Assembly (NCBI GenBank): GCA_017541445.1
Contig: JAFXZC010000002.1
Span: forward strand, 38,565-102,564
Reading direction: 5' to 3'
Origin: Bacilli bacterium
GTDB lineage: Bacteria; Bacillota_I; Bacilli_A; RF39; UBA660
DNA: 64,000 bases
This document shows, in pieces, positions 9,889-19,900 of this stretch. Under the pieces are notes generated by a model, which was not told where the DNA came from, made no database searches, and worked only from the letters and a program-made list of their open reading frames with translations. Position numbers and translations under genes: made by a program. Within the stretch, counting starts at the first letter, position 1, and every line of letters starts with the position of its first letter.

Positions 9889-10677
9889 CTAATGACCACC
9901 ACTATATAAAATAACATCATTAACTATAAATTCAAATTTTAAATATACACAAGGATAAGTAAATGCATCAGTAACACTTTCTCCTCTATTAGGACTATTC
10001 TCAGTAATATATATGAATAAATTACTACCTTCTCTATAAACTTTATTAACATCTATACTATAACCACCAGTATTCTTTTCACCCATACAAATAGATACTT
10101 CTTTACCATTTACTTTATATCCAGCTTCTTTTTCATCAGAATATAAATCTTCTTCTATTTCATAATTAGTAACTTCTACTCTATTATTACTACTAAAATC
10201 AATATCTTCATCTCTAAATATTTCTTTTAATAAAATAATATCTTTATCATTTAAATCATTATCATAAATAGTATATTCTTCCTTCTTATAAATATCATAT
10301 AATCTATCAAACATATTCTTATATTCACTTTTATATTTTAATGAATATCTATCTACTTCAATAGGATCACAAGGAGCTTGAATACATTGAACTTCATTAT
10401 ATACAACAACATTTAATTTATTATCATTAACTTTAATATCATATATAAAATAACCAGAATTATAATGAATAATATAATTTCTACTAACTTCTTCTACTAC
10501 TTCATCATCTTCATAATCTTCTTCTAATTTATAAGTACTATTTACAAAAGAAGCTAAACCATACATAGAACAACCCATTATTAAAATAAACATAATAACA
10601 ACAATAATACTTTTCTTTTTATTACTATTATTATTTACTTCATTACTAGCTTCTACATTAATATTATTCTCATTCAT
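9889..10677 (-). CDS. Single-pass membrane protein with extracellular domain, unknown
   Basis: 262 residues. A polar Asn-rich cytoplasmic N-terminus (~23 residues) and one membrane helix (SIIVVIMFILIMGCSMYGL) are followed by an acidic linker and a ~200-residue outside domain with two Cys pairs in ECIQAPCDP-like and late YPC contexts. A VQCIQAPCDPIEVDRY segment is prominent and may form a disulfide. GGTGAAG precedes the ATG. It ends the minus-strand run that begins with the sortase-like gene at 11808, so it may act at the cell surface with that system. Family not recognised. Confidence 0.65.
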   Translation of the reverse strand: MNENNINVEASNEVNNNSNKKKSIIVVIMFILIMGCSMYGLASFVNSTYKLEEDYEDDEVVEEVSRNYIIHYNSGYFIYDIKVNDNKLNVVVYNEVQCIQAPCDPIEVDRYSLKYKSEYKNMFDRLYDIYKKEEYTIYDNDLNDKDIILLKEIFRDEDIDFSSNNRVEVTNYEIEEDLYSDEKEAGYKVNGKEVSICMGEKNTGGYSIDVNKVYREGSNLFIYITENSPNRGESVTDAFTYPCVYLKFEFIVNDVILYSGGH

Positions 10678-10700
10678 CTATCTTCACCATAGATATTATA

Positions 10701-11204
10701 TCATATTTTTAATATTCTTCTTAAAATATCATTATCATAAATATCTTGATCATTATTATCTAAATCTACATCTTTAGTTCTATTAGTTTGATGATTAAAA
10801 TCATAAGATACATTATGCCAAAACCATTCTAATCTCATAGATTCAATAGTTCTATCCCAAGGAGAAGGAAAACATTCTTCATATCTACATAATACTTCTA
10901 ATATTTCATTTCTAATTTCTTTATCACTAATATCACTAGAACAATATATCTTCATATCAGGATTATCATCAAATCTATCATCTAATACTAATATATCTCC
11001 TTCATTAGGACATATACCTTCTAAAAAACATTTGTCTCCTATATATATTTTACCTCTACTATATTTAGCAAAAGCTAAATCATTTTCATCTAGTATTTCA
11101 TACTGAGGATGATATACATGTTCATAAGAACCATAACTTACCAATAAGATCGCCATACTAAGAGCTAATAAACTTCTCTTAAGTCTTCTTCTATTCTTAT
11201 CCAT
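10701..11204 (-). CDS. Small secreted or membrane-anchored hypothetical protein
   Basis: 167 residues with a basic N-terminus (MDKNRRRLKRS), a hydrophobic helix to residue ~25, and then a Cys-containing outside domain (KCFLEGICPNEGD, YCSSD, CRYEECF). A late segment includes RTKDVDLDNND. AGAGGAGG lies upstream of the ATG. The start overlaps the end of the sortase-like gene by eight bases, which indicates translational coupling. Paired cysteines suggest an exported, disulfide-bonded fold. No family recognised. Confidence 0.6.
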   Translation of the reverse strand: MDKNRRRLKRSLLALSMAILLVSYGSYEHVYHPQYEILDENDLAFAKYSRGKIYIGDKCFLEGICPNEGDILVLDDRFDDNPDMKIYCSSDISDKEIRNEILEVLCRYEECFPSPWDRTIESMRLEWFWHNVSYDFNHQTNRTKDVDLDNNDQDIYDNDILRRILKI

Positions 11205-11808
11205 AATATACCTCCTCTACTAATTTACTAACTAATACTAAGTATTTATCTTCATAACAAGTTTGTATTATTAATACTCTATCCCTCTTATCTATATTAA
11301 TATCATTATCATAAATAGATTTATTTAATAAATATTTATAATGTTTATCATAATCATTAATCTTTATTTTCAAATAACTAAAATCATTATCTTCTATAAA
11401 TATACTTACTAATTTATAAACATAATATTTATCTACTAATTTAATCTTAATATATCTATTATTTAAATAATAAACTTCATTTAAATAATTCTTTAATATA
11501 CTAAAACTAGTATTAAATATATCACTACTATGACCATAAATAATTAATATCTTATCATTAATACTATTTCTATAATCAAGAAATATCTCTCCACTATAAC
11601 TCCTACTCTTTAAATAATTATGATACATATAATAATTATTATCATAACTATGTAATATAATATCTTCTCTATTACAATATATAATAGTACCAATAATATC
11701 TTTATTAATATTTTTTAACTTCTTAATATTATCTAAATCTAAATCATTATAATCTATTAAGAATATAAAAAATAATACATAAACAATAATCTTTTTTATT
11801 ACTTTCAT
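11197..11808 (-). CDS. Divergent class B-like sortase
   Basis: About 203 residues with one N-terminal membrane helix and then a sortase-like order of elements: NKDIIGTIIY, DNNYYMYHNY, SGEIFLDYRN, IIYGHSSD (catalytic His), F-x-I-L-K-N-Y-L, and RVLIIQTCYEDK (catalytic Cys in a TC motif). This matches the layout of class B sortases, which join surface proteins with NPxT-type signals to peptidoglycan or build pili. The usual catalytic Arg just after the Cys strand appears replaced by Lys (DKYLVLVSKL). The short AGGGGAG before ATG 11808 supports this start; an ATG 15 bases further upstream has no ribosome site. Two secreted genes follow it in the same unit. I infer the family from motif order only. 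Confidence 0.6.
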   Translation of the reverse strand: MKVIKKIIVYVLFFIFLIDYNDLDLDNIKKLKNINKDIIGTIIYCNREDIILHSYDNNYYMYHNYLKSRSYSGEIFLDYRNSINDKILIIYGHSSDIFNTSFSILKNYLNEVYYLNNRYIKIKLVDKYYVYKLVSIFIEDNDFSYLKIKINDYDKHYKYLLNKSIYDNDINIDKRDRVLIIQTCYEDKYLVLVSKLVEEVYYG

Positions 11809-12008
11809 AACTCCCCTAATCATATATAAAATAATAAAAATAAATATTCAACTAATATGTCAAATAATATAAAAAAGATTATTGTTAAATATAATACCCC
11901 ATAATCATAAATTCTTCTATATAAAATTAACTTACTATACACATACTTTATTAATATTTTAAATATTACTAATAATAACTATCTAAAAAAATATTATTAA
12001 TTTTACAT

Positions 12009-12032
12009 AAAAAAAGAAGATACTAATCTTCT
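12009..12032 (-). terminator. Intrinsic terminator inside the end of the 12023 gene
   Basis: On the minus strand AGAAGAT / ATCTTCT arms and seven T. The 5' arm encodes the last Glu-Asp codons and the stop is in the loop. Confidence 0.75.
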
Positions 12033-12640
12033 TTTTCTTTATTATCTTCTAAATAATCCTTAATACCAGAATCATCTTTAATTTCTACTTTTTTCTTATT
12101 TCTAATAGGAGATATATTATAACTATGTAATTCATCTAATTTATATTCAATAGTATGTTCTATACCTTCTAACTCATCTTCAGTATCATTCTTCATATAC
12201 TTAATTAATTCTTCTGTAGGTGAAATAACATTATCATCAATCTTCATAATATAATAATAAGCTTCATCATCTTTTAATAACAAAAAGAAACTACTATCAT
12301 TATCATTTTTATATCTAATCTTACCATCTTTAGCAACCTTTAATAATTCTTCAAAAGAAACTAATTTGATAATATCTCTATTCTTTAAAGAAGGAATACC
12401 ATCTACTCTATCAATAAGGTCTTTATAATCATTTAATATTCTATTTCTTTCACTAATATATTTATTAAAATTATCATCATTTTCTCTAACATAGAAAATA
12501 AATATTAAAGTTAATACTACAAATAAAACACTTAATATAATAGTAAAATATCTTAACTCAATAATATATGTAATTATAATTACACTTAGTAATAATAATA
12601 ACAATACAGAAGTTAAAATAATAACTGTTTTCTTCTTCAT
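12023..12640 (-). CDS. Two-helix membrane protein with cytoplasmic domain, unknown
   Basis: About 205 residues: two membrane helices in the first ~50 residues (a hairpin), then a cytosolic, acidic domain with FEELLKVAKDGKIRY and FFLLLKDDEAYYYIMK. That pair of segments vaguely resembles the sensor-like domain in some DUF5305-type proteins, but I cannot confirm this. ATG 12640 has AGGTGAAT upstream; a GTG nine bases before it lacks spacing. It follows mutM by 26 bases and is the last gene of the polA-mutM unit. Confidence 0.6.
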   Translation of the reverse strand: MKKKTVIILTSVLLLLLLSVIIITYIIELRYFTIILSVLFVVLTLIFIFYVRENDDNFNKYISERNRILNDYKDLIDRVDGIPSLKNRDIIKLVSFEELLKVAKDGKIRYKNDNDSSFFLLLKDDEAYYYIMKIDDNVISPTEELIKYMKNDTEDELEGIEHTIEYKLDELHSYNISPIRNKKKVEIKDDSGIKDYLEDNKEKED

Positions 12641-12666
12641 ATCATTCACCTACCATAATTATAACA

Positions 12667-13488
12667 TTATTTTTGACATTTATGACAATAATAAGTACTT
12701 CTACCACCTATTTTAATTCTCTTAATAGTAGTATTACATACTTTACAAGGTTCACCTTCTCTTTTATGAACCATTAAATAATCTTGATAATGACCAATAA
12801 CACCTAAAGAAGAAGTATAACTTCTAATAGTAGTACCACCATTTAAAATAGCTTTCTCTATTATCTCTTTACTAACTATCTTTATCTTTTCACATTCTTT
12901 TAAAGTAATACTACTACCTAATCTATTAGGATCTATTCCTGCTCTAAATAATACTTCATCTGCATATATATTACCTAATCCACTAATAATAGTTTGATCT
13001 AATAATAATTCCTTCATAGGTAAATTACTCTTCTTAAATTTATCAAATAAATACTCTTTACTTAATTTATCATCTATTGGTTCAATACCTTGTTTATGAA
13101 CCCCTTCTACATCTTCAATATTCTCTTTTTTAACAAGATCCATTCTACCAAATTTTCTAACATCAGCATATCTTAAATCATAACCATCATCTAATTCAAA
13201 TATAACATGTTCATGTTTATCAATTACTTCATCATGTTTCTTAATAAAGTATTTACCTTCCATTCTAAGATGACTACATAAGTAATATTCATTATTTAAA
13301 ACAAATAATAACCATTTGCCTCTTCTTTCAATTTCAGTAAAAGACATACCTGGTATTATCTTTTTAAATTCATCTAAATTACTTTCAATAATCTTATCAT
13401 AAATAATATTAACGTTTTTTATTTTTCTTCCTATTATTCTTTTTCTTAGTGTTTGACGAACTGTTTCTACCTCTGCTATTTCCGGCAT
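12667..13488 (-). CDS. mutM: Formamidopyrimidine-DNA glycosylase
   Basis: A 273-residue bifunctional glycosylase/AP lyase that removes 8-oxoguanine and FapyG. The N-terminus is MPEIAEVETVR, whose Pro2 is the catalytic amine (usual form PELPEVE). Conserved elements are ERRGKWLLF, HLRMEGKY, and the helix-two-turn-helix SGLGNIYADEVLF. The C-terminal zinc finger CKVC...CHKC is intact with 16 residues between the pairs. Since Pro2 must follow the initiator Met, the start is firm, and it lies 80 bases inside the 3' end of the upstream gene. polA is two genes upstream, as in many Bacillota. Confidence 0.96.
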   Translation of the reverse strand: MPEIAEVETVRQTLRKRIIGRKIKNVNIIYDKIIESNLDEFKKIIPGMSFTEIERRGKWLLFVLNNEYYLCSHLRMEGKYFIKKHDEVIDKHEHVIFELDDGYDLRYADVRKFGRMDLVKKENIEDVEGVHKQGIEPIDDKLSKEYLFDKFKKSNLPMKELLLDQTIISGLGNIYADEVLFRAGIDPNRLGSSITLKECEKIKIVSKEIIEKAILNGGTTIRSYTSSLGVIGHYQDYLMVHKREGEPCKVCNTTIKRIKIGGRSTYYCHKCQK

Positions 13489-14353
13489 TATTCATTCTCC
13501 TTTGCATAACATTACTATATATATTATCACTACTACCTAACCATACTTCTACTACATCACTAGTTTTTAACATAAAATCTTGTAATGTTAATATAAATGA
13601 ATTCATATCTAACATACTAATTCCACTATTAGCTTCTATACTAACTTTACTAGTTCTAATACCACCAAAATTATATATCTTAATACTATTTAACTTTCTA
13701 ACTTCTTTTCTATTACTAATTTCATTTCTATATTTATCATCTACTTCAAAATTATTACTAAATGATTTAATAGAATTAATAAATATCTTTATACCTTTAA
13801 TTAATATAAATAACATTATTATTATTTCACCAATAATAGAACTAACTAATAAAAACTTTAATACTTTTATTTTACCTAAATGACTTAATATAACACTTAA
13901 TAAAATAATACCTAATATACTAAAATCATAATTACTCTTAATATTACCTATACCTAATAAACCATTTTTATTATTTAAAGCAATACCTGTTTTTAAACTT
14001 TGAACAAAATATCTAATTATTAATAATACTAATAAGAATAATATTATCCATAAACTAGGTATATTAAAATTATCTACAAATAAACCACTCTTAATCTTAC
14101 TAATTAATACTCTACTACTAATAAATAGTCTATAACTACTAATACCTATAAATATTAAACTAAATAATAAAGTAATAATACTAAATATACTTTTATTATC
14201 TTTCTTATATAAACTACATAATAAACAAATCATTATAATAAATTCATAAATACTACTAAATATTAAAGCATTACTTCTACATACATAACCACCTAATATT
14301 TTAAGTAACATTATTACTAAATCAACTAATAAAAAACTTCTAATATTTTTCAT
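13409..14353 (-). CDS. CDF-like six-helix membrane protein lacking metal ligands
   Basis: 314 residues with six hydrophobic helices in the first ~210, then a soluble domain and a Lys/Arg/Asn-rich tail. The helix spacing and segments such as LLKILGGYVCRSNALIFSS and GKIKVLKFLLVSSIIGEIII recall cation diffusion facilitator proteins. However, the Asp/His ligand sites (normally DxxHxxxD- and HxxxD-type) read as FSSIYEF and IKSNYD, with the ligands almost all missing. It may be a repurposed CDF scaffold. AGGAGGG precedes the ATG. It sits between polA and mutM, and its basic tail is encoded in the 80-base overlap with mutM. The CDF assignment is tentative. Confidence 0.55.
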   Translation of the reverse strand: MKNIRSFLLVDLVIMLLKILGGYVCRSNALIFSSIYEFIIMICLLCSLYKKDNKSIFSIITLLFSLIFIGISSYRLFISSRVLISKIKSGLFVDNFNIPSLWIILFLLVLLIIRYFVQSLKTGIALNNKNGLLGIGNIKSNYDFSILGIILLSVILSHLGKIKVLKFLLVSSIIGEIIIMLFILIKGIKIFINSIKSFSNNFEVDDKYRNEISNRKEVRKLNSIKIYNFGGIRTSKVSIEANSGISMLDMNSFILTLQDFMLKTSDVVEVWLGSSDNIYSNVMQRRMNNAGNSRGRNSSSNTKKKNNRKKNKKR

Positions 14354-14362
14354 AAAACCCTC

Positions 14363-16927
14363 CTATTTTGTTTCATACCAATCACTACCATAATCAGCAC
14401 TAACTTTAAATGGTACATCTAATTTAACACAATTCTCCATATTAGATTTAACTATTCTTTCTAATATATCTTTCTCACTATCTACAACATCAAATATTAA
14501 TTCATCATGAACTTGTAATAACATCTTACTCTTTAAATTATTCTCTTTCATTTCATTAAATATTTTAACCATAGCAATCTTCATAATATCTGCACTAGTA
14601 CCTTGAATAGGTGTATTAAGAGCTATTCTTTCTCCACTTTGTCTAATCATGAAATTCTTATTCGTTAATTCTTCAATAACTCTTTTTCTCTTAAACATAG
14701 TTCTAACATAACCATCTCTATAAGCTTCCATAACTATATTATCCATATAATTCTTAACACCAGGATATATTTCATAATACTTATCTATAAATGCTTTAGC
14801 TTCTTTAGGACTAATTTCTAAATTCTCACCTAAACCAAAACCAGATATACCATAAACAATACCAAATATTACTGCTTTAGCAGTCTTTCTTTCTTCTTTA
14901 GTAACATCATTAATATCTTTACCATATATATCAGCAGCTACTCTCTTATGGATATCTTCATCTCTCTTAAATGCTTCTTGTAACTCTTTAGAACCACTTA
15001 CATGAGCAAGTACTCTTAATTCCATCTGACTATAATCAGCACTTAAAAATTCATCATATTCAGGCAAAAATGCTTTTCTAATCTTTCTACCTTCTTCATC
15101 TCTAGCAGGAATATTTTGTAAATTAGGTTCTACACTAGAAAGTCTACCTGTTCTAGTTAAATTCTGTTTATAAATAGTATGAATCTTACCATCATCATGA
15201 ATATAATTACTTAAACCTTCTAAATAAGTACTCTTTAATTTAGTTAAACCTCTATAATCTAAAATATCATTAATAATAGGATGTTTATCTACTAACTTAT
15301 TTAAAATACTAACATCAGTCTTATAACCTGTTTTAGTCTTCTTAGCAAAAGGTAAAGATAACTTTTCAAACAATATAACACCTAATTGTTTAGGACTACT
15401 AATATTAAATTCTTCACCAGCTAAACTATATATTTCATTTTCTAATTCTTTAATTCTACTATCTAATTCATTACTCATATTATCTAGTATATTCTTATCA
15501 CAAATAATACCATTATATTCCATACTAGCTAATACACTTATTAAAGGCATCTCTATTGTATTATATAAATCTAACATATCTTCTTTTTCTAAATCATTAA
15601 TATAACTATCATTAATATCATATATAAATCTACTCTTTAATACTATATCTTCTTTCTTAAAACCATCTTTTAAAGCTTGAGAATAGAATGTTACTTCACA
15701 ACCATTATTATTCATTAAATAAGCAATATCATCTTTAATATTAATATTTAATAAATAAGCAGCAATCATAATATCAGAAGAAGCACTAATATCTAAACCT
15801 AACTTCTTAAGTAATACAATATTCTTCTTTAAATCAAATGTAATAATATCTTTCTTATTTAAATAAGGTATTACTTCTTCTAAAATATTATTATTAATAA
15901 AATAATTATTCTTACTATCACTAATACCTATACCAACAATATCACCATTATGATAATTCTCTAAATTACATTCAATATACATAGATATCTTATCTTCTAA
16001 ATCTTTTAAATCATCTATACTATTAACATATTTATATTTAATATCATTTTCTACCGCTTTAGAACTCTCTACATTCTTTTTAATAAAAGAATAGAATTCT
16101 AATTCTTCATATAATTTATTTAAAGAAACATAATCAGGACCATTATATAAACAATCTTCTAAAGTAATATTTAAAGGAACATCTCTATATATAGTAGCTA
16201 TTTCTTTACTAGTAAAAGCACTCTCTTTATCATTAATTAATTTTTCTTGAGTCTTACCTTTTATTTCATCAATATGATCATATAAATTCTCTATAGTACT
16301 ATAATCTTTTAATAAACTTAATGCAGTTTTATCTCCTATACCTTTAACACCAGGTATATTATCAGAACTATCTCCTGCTAATGCTTTATAATCTATTATA
16401 TTAATAGGTTCTATTCCCCAATCTTCTTTAAAACTCTTAGGATTATATCTAATATAATCTTTTTGTTTTAATAACTTCATATCTACTACTGGAGAAAGTA
16501 ATTGTAATAAATCTTTATCACTAGATATTATTGTTCCATCATATTCAGGATCTTGATCACACATCTTAGCTAAAGTACCAATAATATCATCAGCTTCATA
16601 AGGTTCTAATTCAAAATATTTAATACCCATAGCTTTTAAAATATCTCTAGCAACAGGCATTTGTAATTTTAAATCATCAGGTGTAGCCTGTCTTCCCTCT
16701 TTATAAGTCTCATATTTCTGTTTTCTAAAATTTTTACCTATATCAAAAGCAACTGCAATATAGTTAGGTTTTTCTTCACTAATTATTTTATTCATCATAC
16801 CTACAAAACCATATAATGCATTAGTAGCAAAACCTTTACTATTCTTCATAACATTACCAGTATATGCAGTAGCATAATAACTTCTAAACATTAAATTATT
16901 ACCATCAACAAGTATTACTTTCTTCAT
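14363..16927 (-). CDS. polA: DNA polymerase I
   Basis: About 854 residues with the full three-part layout: an N-terminal 5' nuclease (MKKVILVDGNNLMFRSYYA, YEADDIIGTLA, ISSDKDLLQLL, GDSSDNIPGVKGIGDKTA), a middle 3'-5' exonuclease-like fold, and the family A polymerase (DYSQMELRVLAHVSG, the RRAAK-helix equivalent RKTAKAVIFGIVYG, QVHDELIFDV). In the middle domain the catalytic DxE reads MYIECNLEN, so proofreading is probably lost, as in many Gram-positive Pol I enzymes. ATG 16927 has AGGTGG upstream; the frame extends nine bases to a GTG I reject. It works in Okazaki-primer removal and repair, and heads the unit with mutM. Confidence 0.96.
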   Translation of the reverse strand: MKKVILVDGNNLMFRSYYATAYTGNVMKNSKGFATNALYGFVGMMNKIISEEKPNYIAVAFDIGKNFRKQKYETYKEGRQATPDDLKLQMPVARDILKAMGIKYFELEPYEADDIIGTLAKMCDQDPEYDGTIISSDKDLLQLLSPVVDMKLLKQKDYIRYNPKSFKEDWGIEPINIIDYKALAGDSSDNIPGVKGIGDKTALSLLKDYSTIENLYDHIDEIKGKTQEKLINDKESAFTSKEIATIYRDVPLNITLEDCLYNGPDYVSLNKLYEELEFYSFIKKNVESSKAVENDIKYKYVNSIDDLKDLEDKISMYIECNLENYHNGDIVGIGISDSKNNYFINNNILEEVIPYLNKKDIITFDLKKNIVLLKKLGLDISASSDIMIAAYLLNINIKDDIAYLMNNNGCEVTFYSQALKDGFKKEDIVLKSRFIYDINDSYINDLEKEDMLDLYNTIEMPLISVLASMEYNGIICDKNILDNMSNELDSRIKELENEIYSLAGEEFNISSPKQLGVILFEKLSLPFAKKTKTGYKTDVSILNKLVDKHPIINDILDYRGLTKLKSTYLEGLSNYIHDDGKIHTIYKQNLTRTGRLSSVEPNLQNIPARDEEGRKIRKAFLPEYDEFLSADYSQMELRVLAHVSGSKELQEAFKRDEDIHKRVAADIYGKDINDVTKEERKTAKAVIFGIVYGISGFGLGENLEISPKEAKAFIDKYYEIYPGVKNYMDNIVMEAYRDGYVRTMFKRKRVIEELTNKNFMIRQSGERIALNTPIQGTSADIMKIAMVKIFNEMKENNLKSKMLLQVHDELIFDVVDSEKDILERIVKSNMENCVKLDVPFKVSADYGSDWYETK

Positions 16928-16956
16928 AAAAACCACCTAAAAATATTATAACATAA

Positions 16957-16985
16957 TAAAAACGTTCTCAATAGAACGTTTTTTA
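16957..16985 (-). terminator. Intrinsic terminator of the giant protease gene
   Basis: On the minus strand AACGTTCT / AGAACGTT with a 4-nt loop and a T run, just after the stop codon and before polA. Confidence 0.8.
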
Positions 16986-19900
16986 TTAATAATATCTTCT
17001 TGGTTTACCAAATTTATTAAATAATATAATTATAAATGATATAAAACCTAATAATACAATACCATAGAATAAATAATCTTTAGTATTAGGATTTAAAATA
17101 CCATCATCCTTTACTTCCTTATTATCATCTTTATTATCCACTATATTATCTTCTTTATTATCAACAACTGGTTTATTAACAATTAAAATATAATTACTTA
17201 AATGATTTAAAGTACCTACTAAATAATCACCATCTATTTTAAATTCAATAGGTTCTTCCATACCATTTTCACCAACATAAACCATATAGAATTTATCATA
17301 TTGTTTCATCTCATCAGATAATTTTATTTTTAAATCAAATGGACCATCATGTATTAAAGTATCACCTTTTCTTACTTCAATCTTATAATAACCTAATAAT
17401 AATTCATTATCTTTTAAACCTTTTTGTATATTATTAATACTTTCTTTTACTACTTCTTCTTCACTATTAATAATATTCTCTATAGTAAATTCAAATTGTT
17501 GATTTTCCATATCAATAAATTCAATTACATTATCTGTATTAGTTAAAGTATATTTTTCTTCACCAGGTTTATTAACTTTAACAAGTTTATAATTAACATT
17601 GTAATTATATATATAAACATTATTAGTAGAATCATATTCACTACTTGGAATATCATAATCAACAAACTCTGCATATTGATAATAATCATTATCTTTATCA
17701 ATAACATATAAATTATCAATTGAAACATCTTTAACCATACTAGATAATTCATTCTTCTTATTATTTACTAATTCTTCAATATCATCAATAGAATCATCTA
17801 ATGGAATAGATACTTCATCAGTTTTATTTAAAGTATATATATCATTTCTAACACTACCAACTTCATATTTCATAAGTATATACATTAATTCATATCTATA
17901 TACTATAGTATTATTATTATCATCTATTTCAGTAGCTAATAATCTATAACTTCTAAATTTTTTTATAGTATCACCATCAACTAATTCACCATAATCATCA
18001 ACAGTAACATTTTCTTTTCCATCAATAAAATTATTTAATACAGCTAAAGATTCTTCCTTACCCTTATTAATAGCATCTTCTAAATTTTCATTATAAGCAG
18101 TCTTTATTGTTGAATCAAACAATTGTCTAAATGATATTTCATAATATTCTGTATAATTTCTATCTTCAGGTTTCCATAAACAAGTAATATAAACTGCATC
18201 AGTTACTGGTATTTCAAATTTTTGACCAACATAGTACCTAGCTCCAGCAATTTGATATGCATCAAAAACTTTTCCATCTGGAGTAATAACTCCATACTCT
18301 TCTGGTGATTTAAGTTCAATTATTTCCCCAGCAGGTATTTCATTAGGAACATTAAATTCAGAAGTTATTTCTGCCCCATTAGGATTAAATCCAAATTCTA
18401 TTTGGAACCATCTAGCATACAAAGTAATATTATCATTTACTGTACCAAAGAATAAATTTGTATTATCAGGATCAGTCCACCATGATCCAAAAACATATCC
18501 TTCTCTAACCGGAGTTGGAGCTGAAATTGTTGAACCAGCAGGTACAGTAAGAGGTGGTAAACTCTCTCCACCAGTAGTATCAAAAGTAACAGTATAAATA
18601 ATTATATGATAGAAAGCATATAAAGTTATATCTTCTTTTATATTAATAACTTGACCATCTTCATATCGTGTACCAGTATCATCATCTTTAGTATTCCAAT
18701 GATCAAATTCATAACTAGTTTTTTCAAAAGTATTTAAACTTAAAGCTTTATTATCATTAATATTATATGTCTGTTGTTCCATAGAACCAGTTCCACCATT
18801 AGGATCAAATGTTACATAATAATTAATATCAGCATCATTTTTTCTCTCCCAATGAGCATATAAAGTAATATCAGCATTTCCTTCAAATATAGTATCTGAT
18901 TCTATTTTTGTACCACCATTTTTATCAGTAAACCAACCTAAGAAATTATATTCTCTTCTTGTTAAAACAGGTAAATTACCATATTGTCTTCCAGAAATAA
19001 CTATTAAAGAATCATCAATAATATCATCATAATTATAATCTAATATTAACCTATAAGAATTATCTATAACTTCAATATTTACTGTATTTAAATAACCAGA
19101 AGTCTTATCATAAATAATTAATTTAGTACTACCTAATTTTAATCCAGTAAATTTATAATCATTATCTTCTGTAGGAATAGTAATAATAGTATCATCAGTT
19201 ACACTATTACATAAATCTAAATTACAAGTAAATGAACTATAAACATGATAATCCTTATGATTAGAATCATTAGAAATAAGATTATTAATATCTACTGTTT
19301 CATTAACACCAACATAATAAGTATCTTCATATTCAGCATATTCTTCATTAAATTGTTTTAATGTAGGTATTTTATTCTCTATATGATCAAATTTATCTTC
19401 AAACGATACTAAAGTACCATTATCTCTTTCTTCAGGAGTAACATAGTATTCACTATCATAATAAGAATAATTACTATAATCAGCTCTAGCAATTTCATAT
19501 GGTTCTAAAGAATCTTCATAATTACTTATATCAACACCAGAAGATATATTATAATCCCAACCTAATTTAGCATTAAATACAGTAAAAGTACCATTACTAT
19601 TTTCTAGATTATTAATTAAACCGTTAGTTTCTACAGTAATACTATTAGGATCAAATTCATATGAACCAAAACCTATAATATTATTCATTACTAAAGTTGA
19701 ATAAGATAAAGATATTTTGCCAATTACATCAGATAAATAATAAGTATGTGCATTATGTTCATTTTCAAGTTGATAATGACTTACAGCTTTTAAATTTGAT
19801 AAATAAAGTTGCGACTGACCACCAGTCATATTAATTCCACCAATTAAACCACCCATATAAGTTTCAGAACGCCCAATATGGAATACACTATTAGTATATG

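Noticed and set aside
14363..16927. Pol I proofreading domain considered as functional
   Set aside because: The DxE metal motif reads MYIECNLEN, so the exonuclease is most likely inactive.
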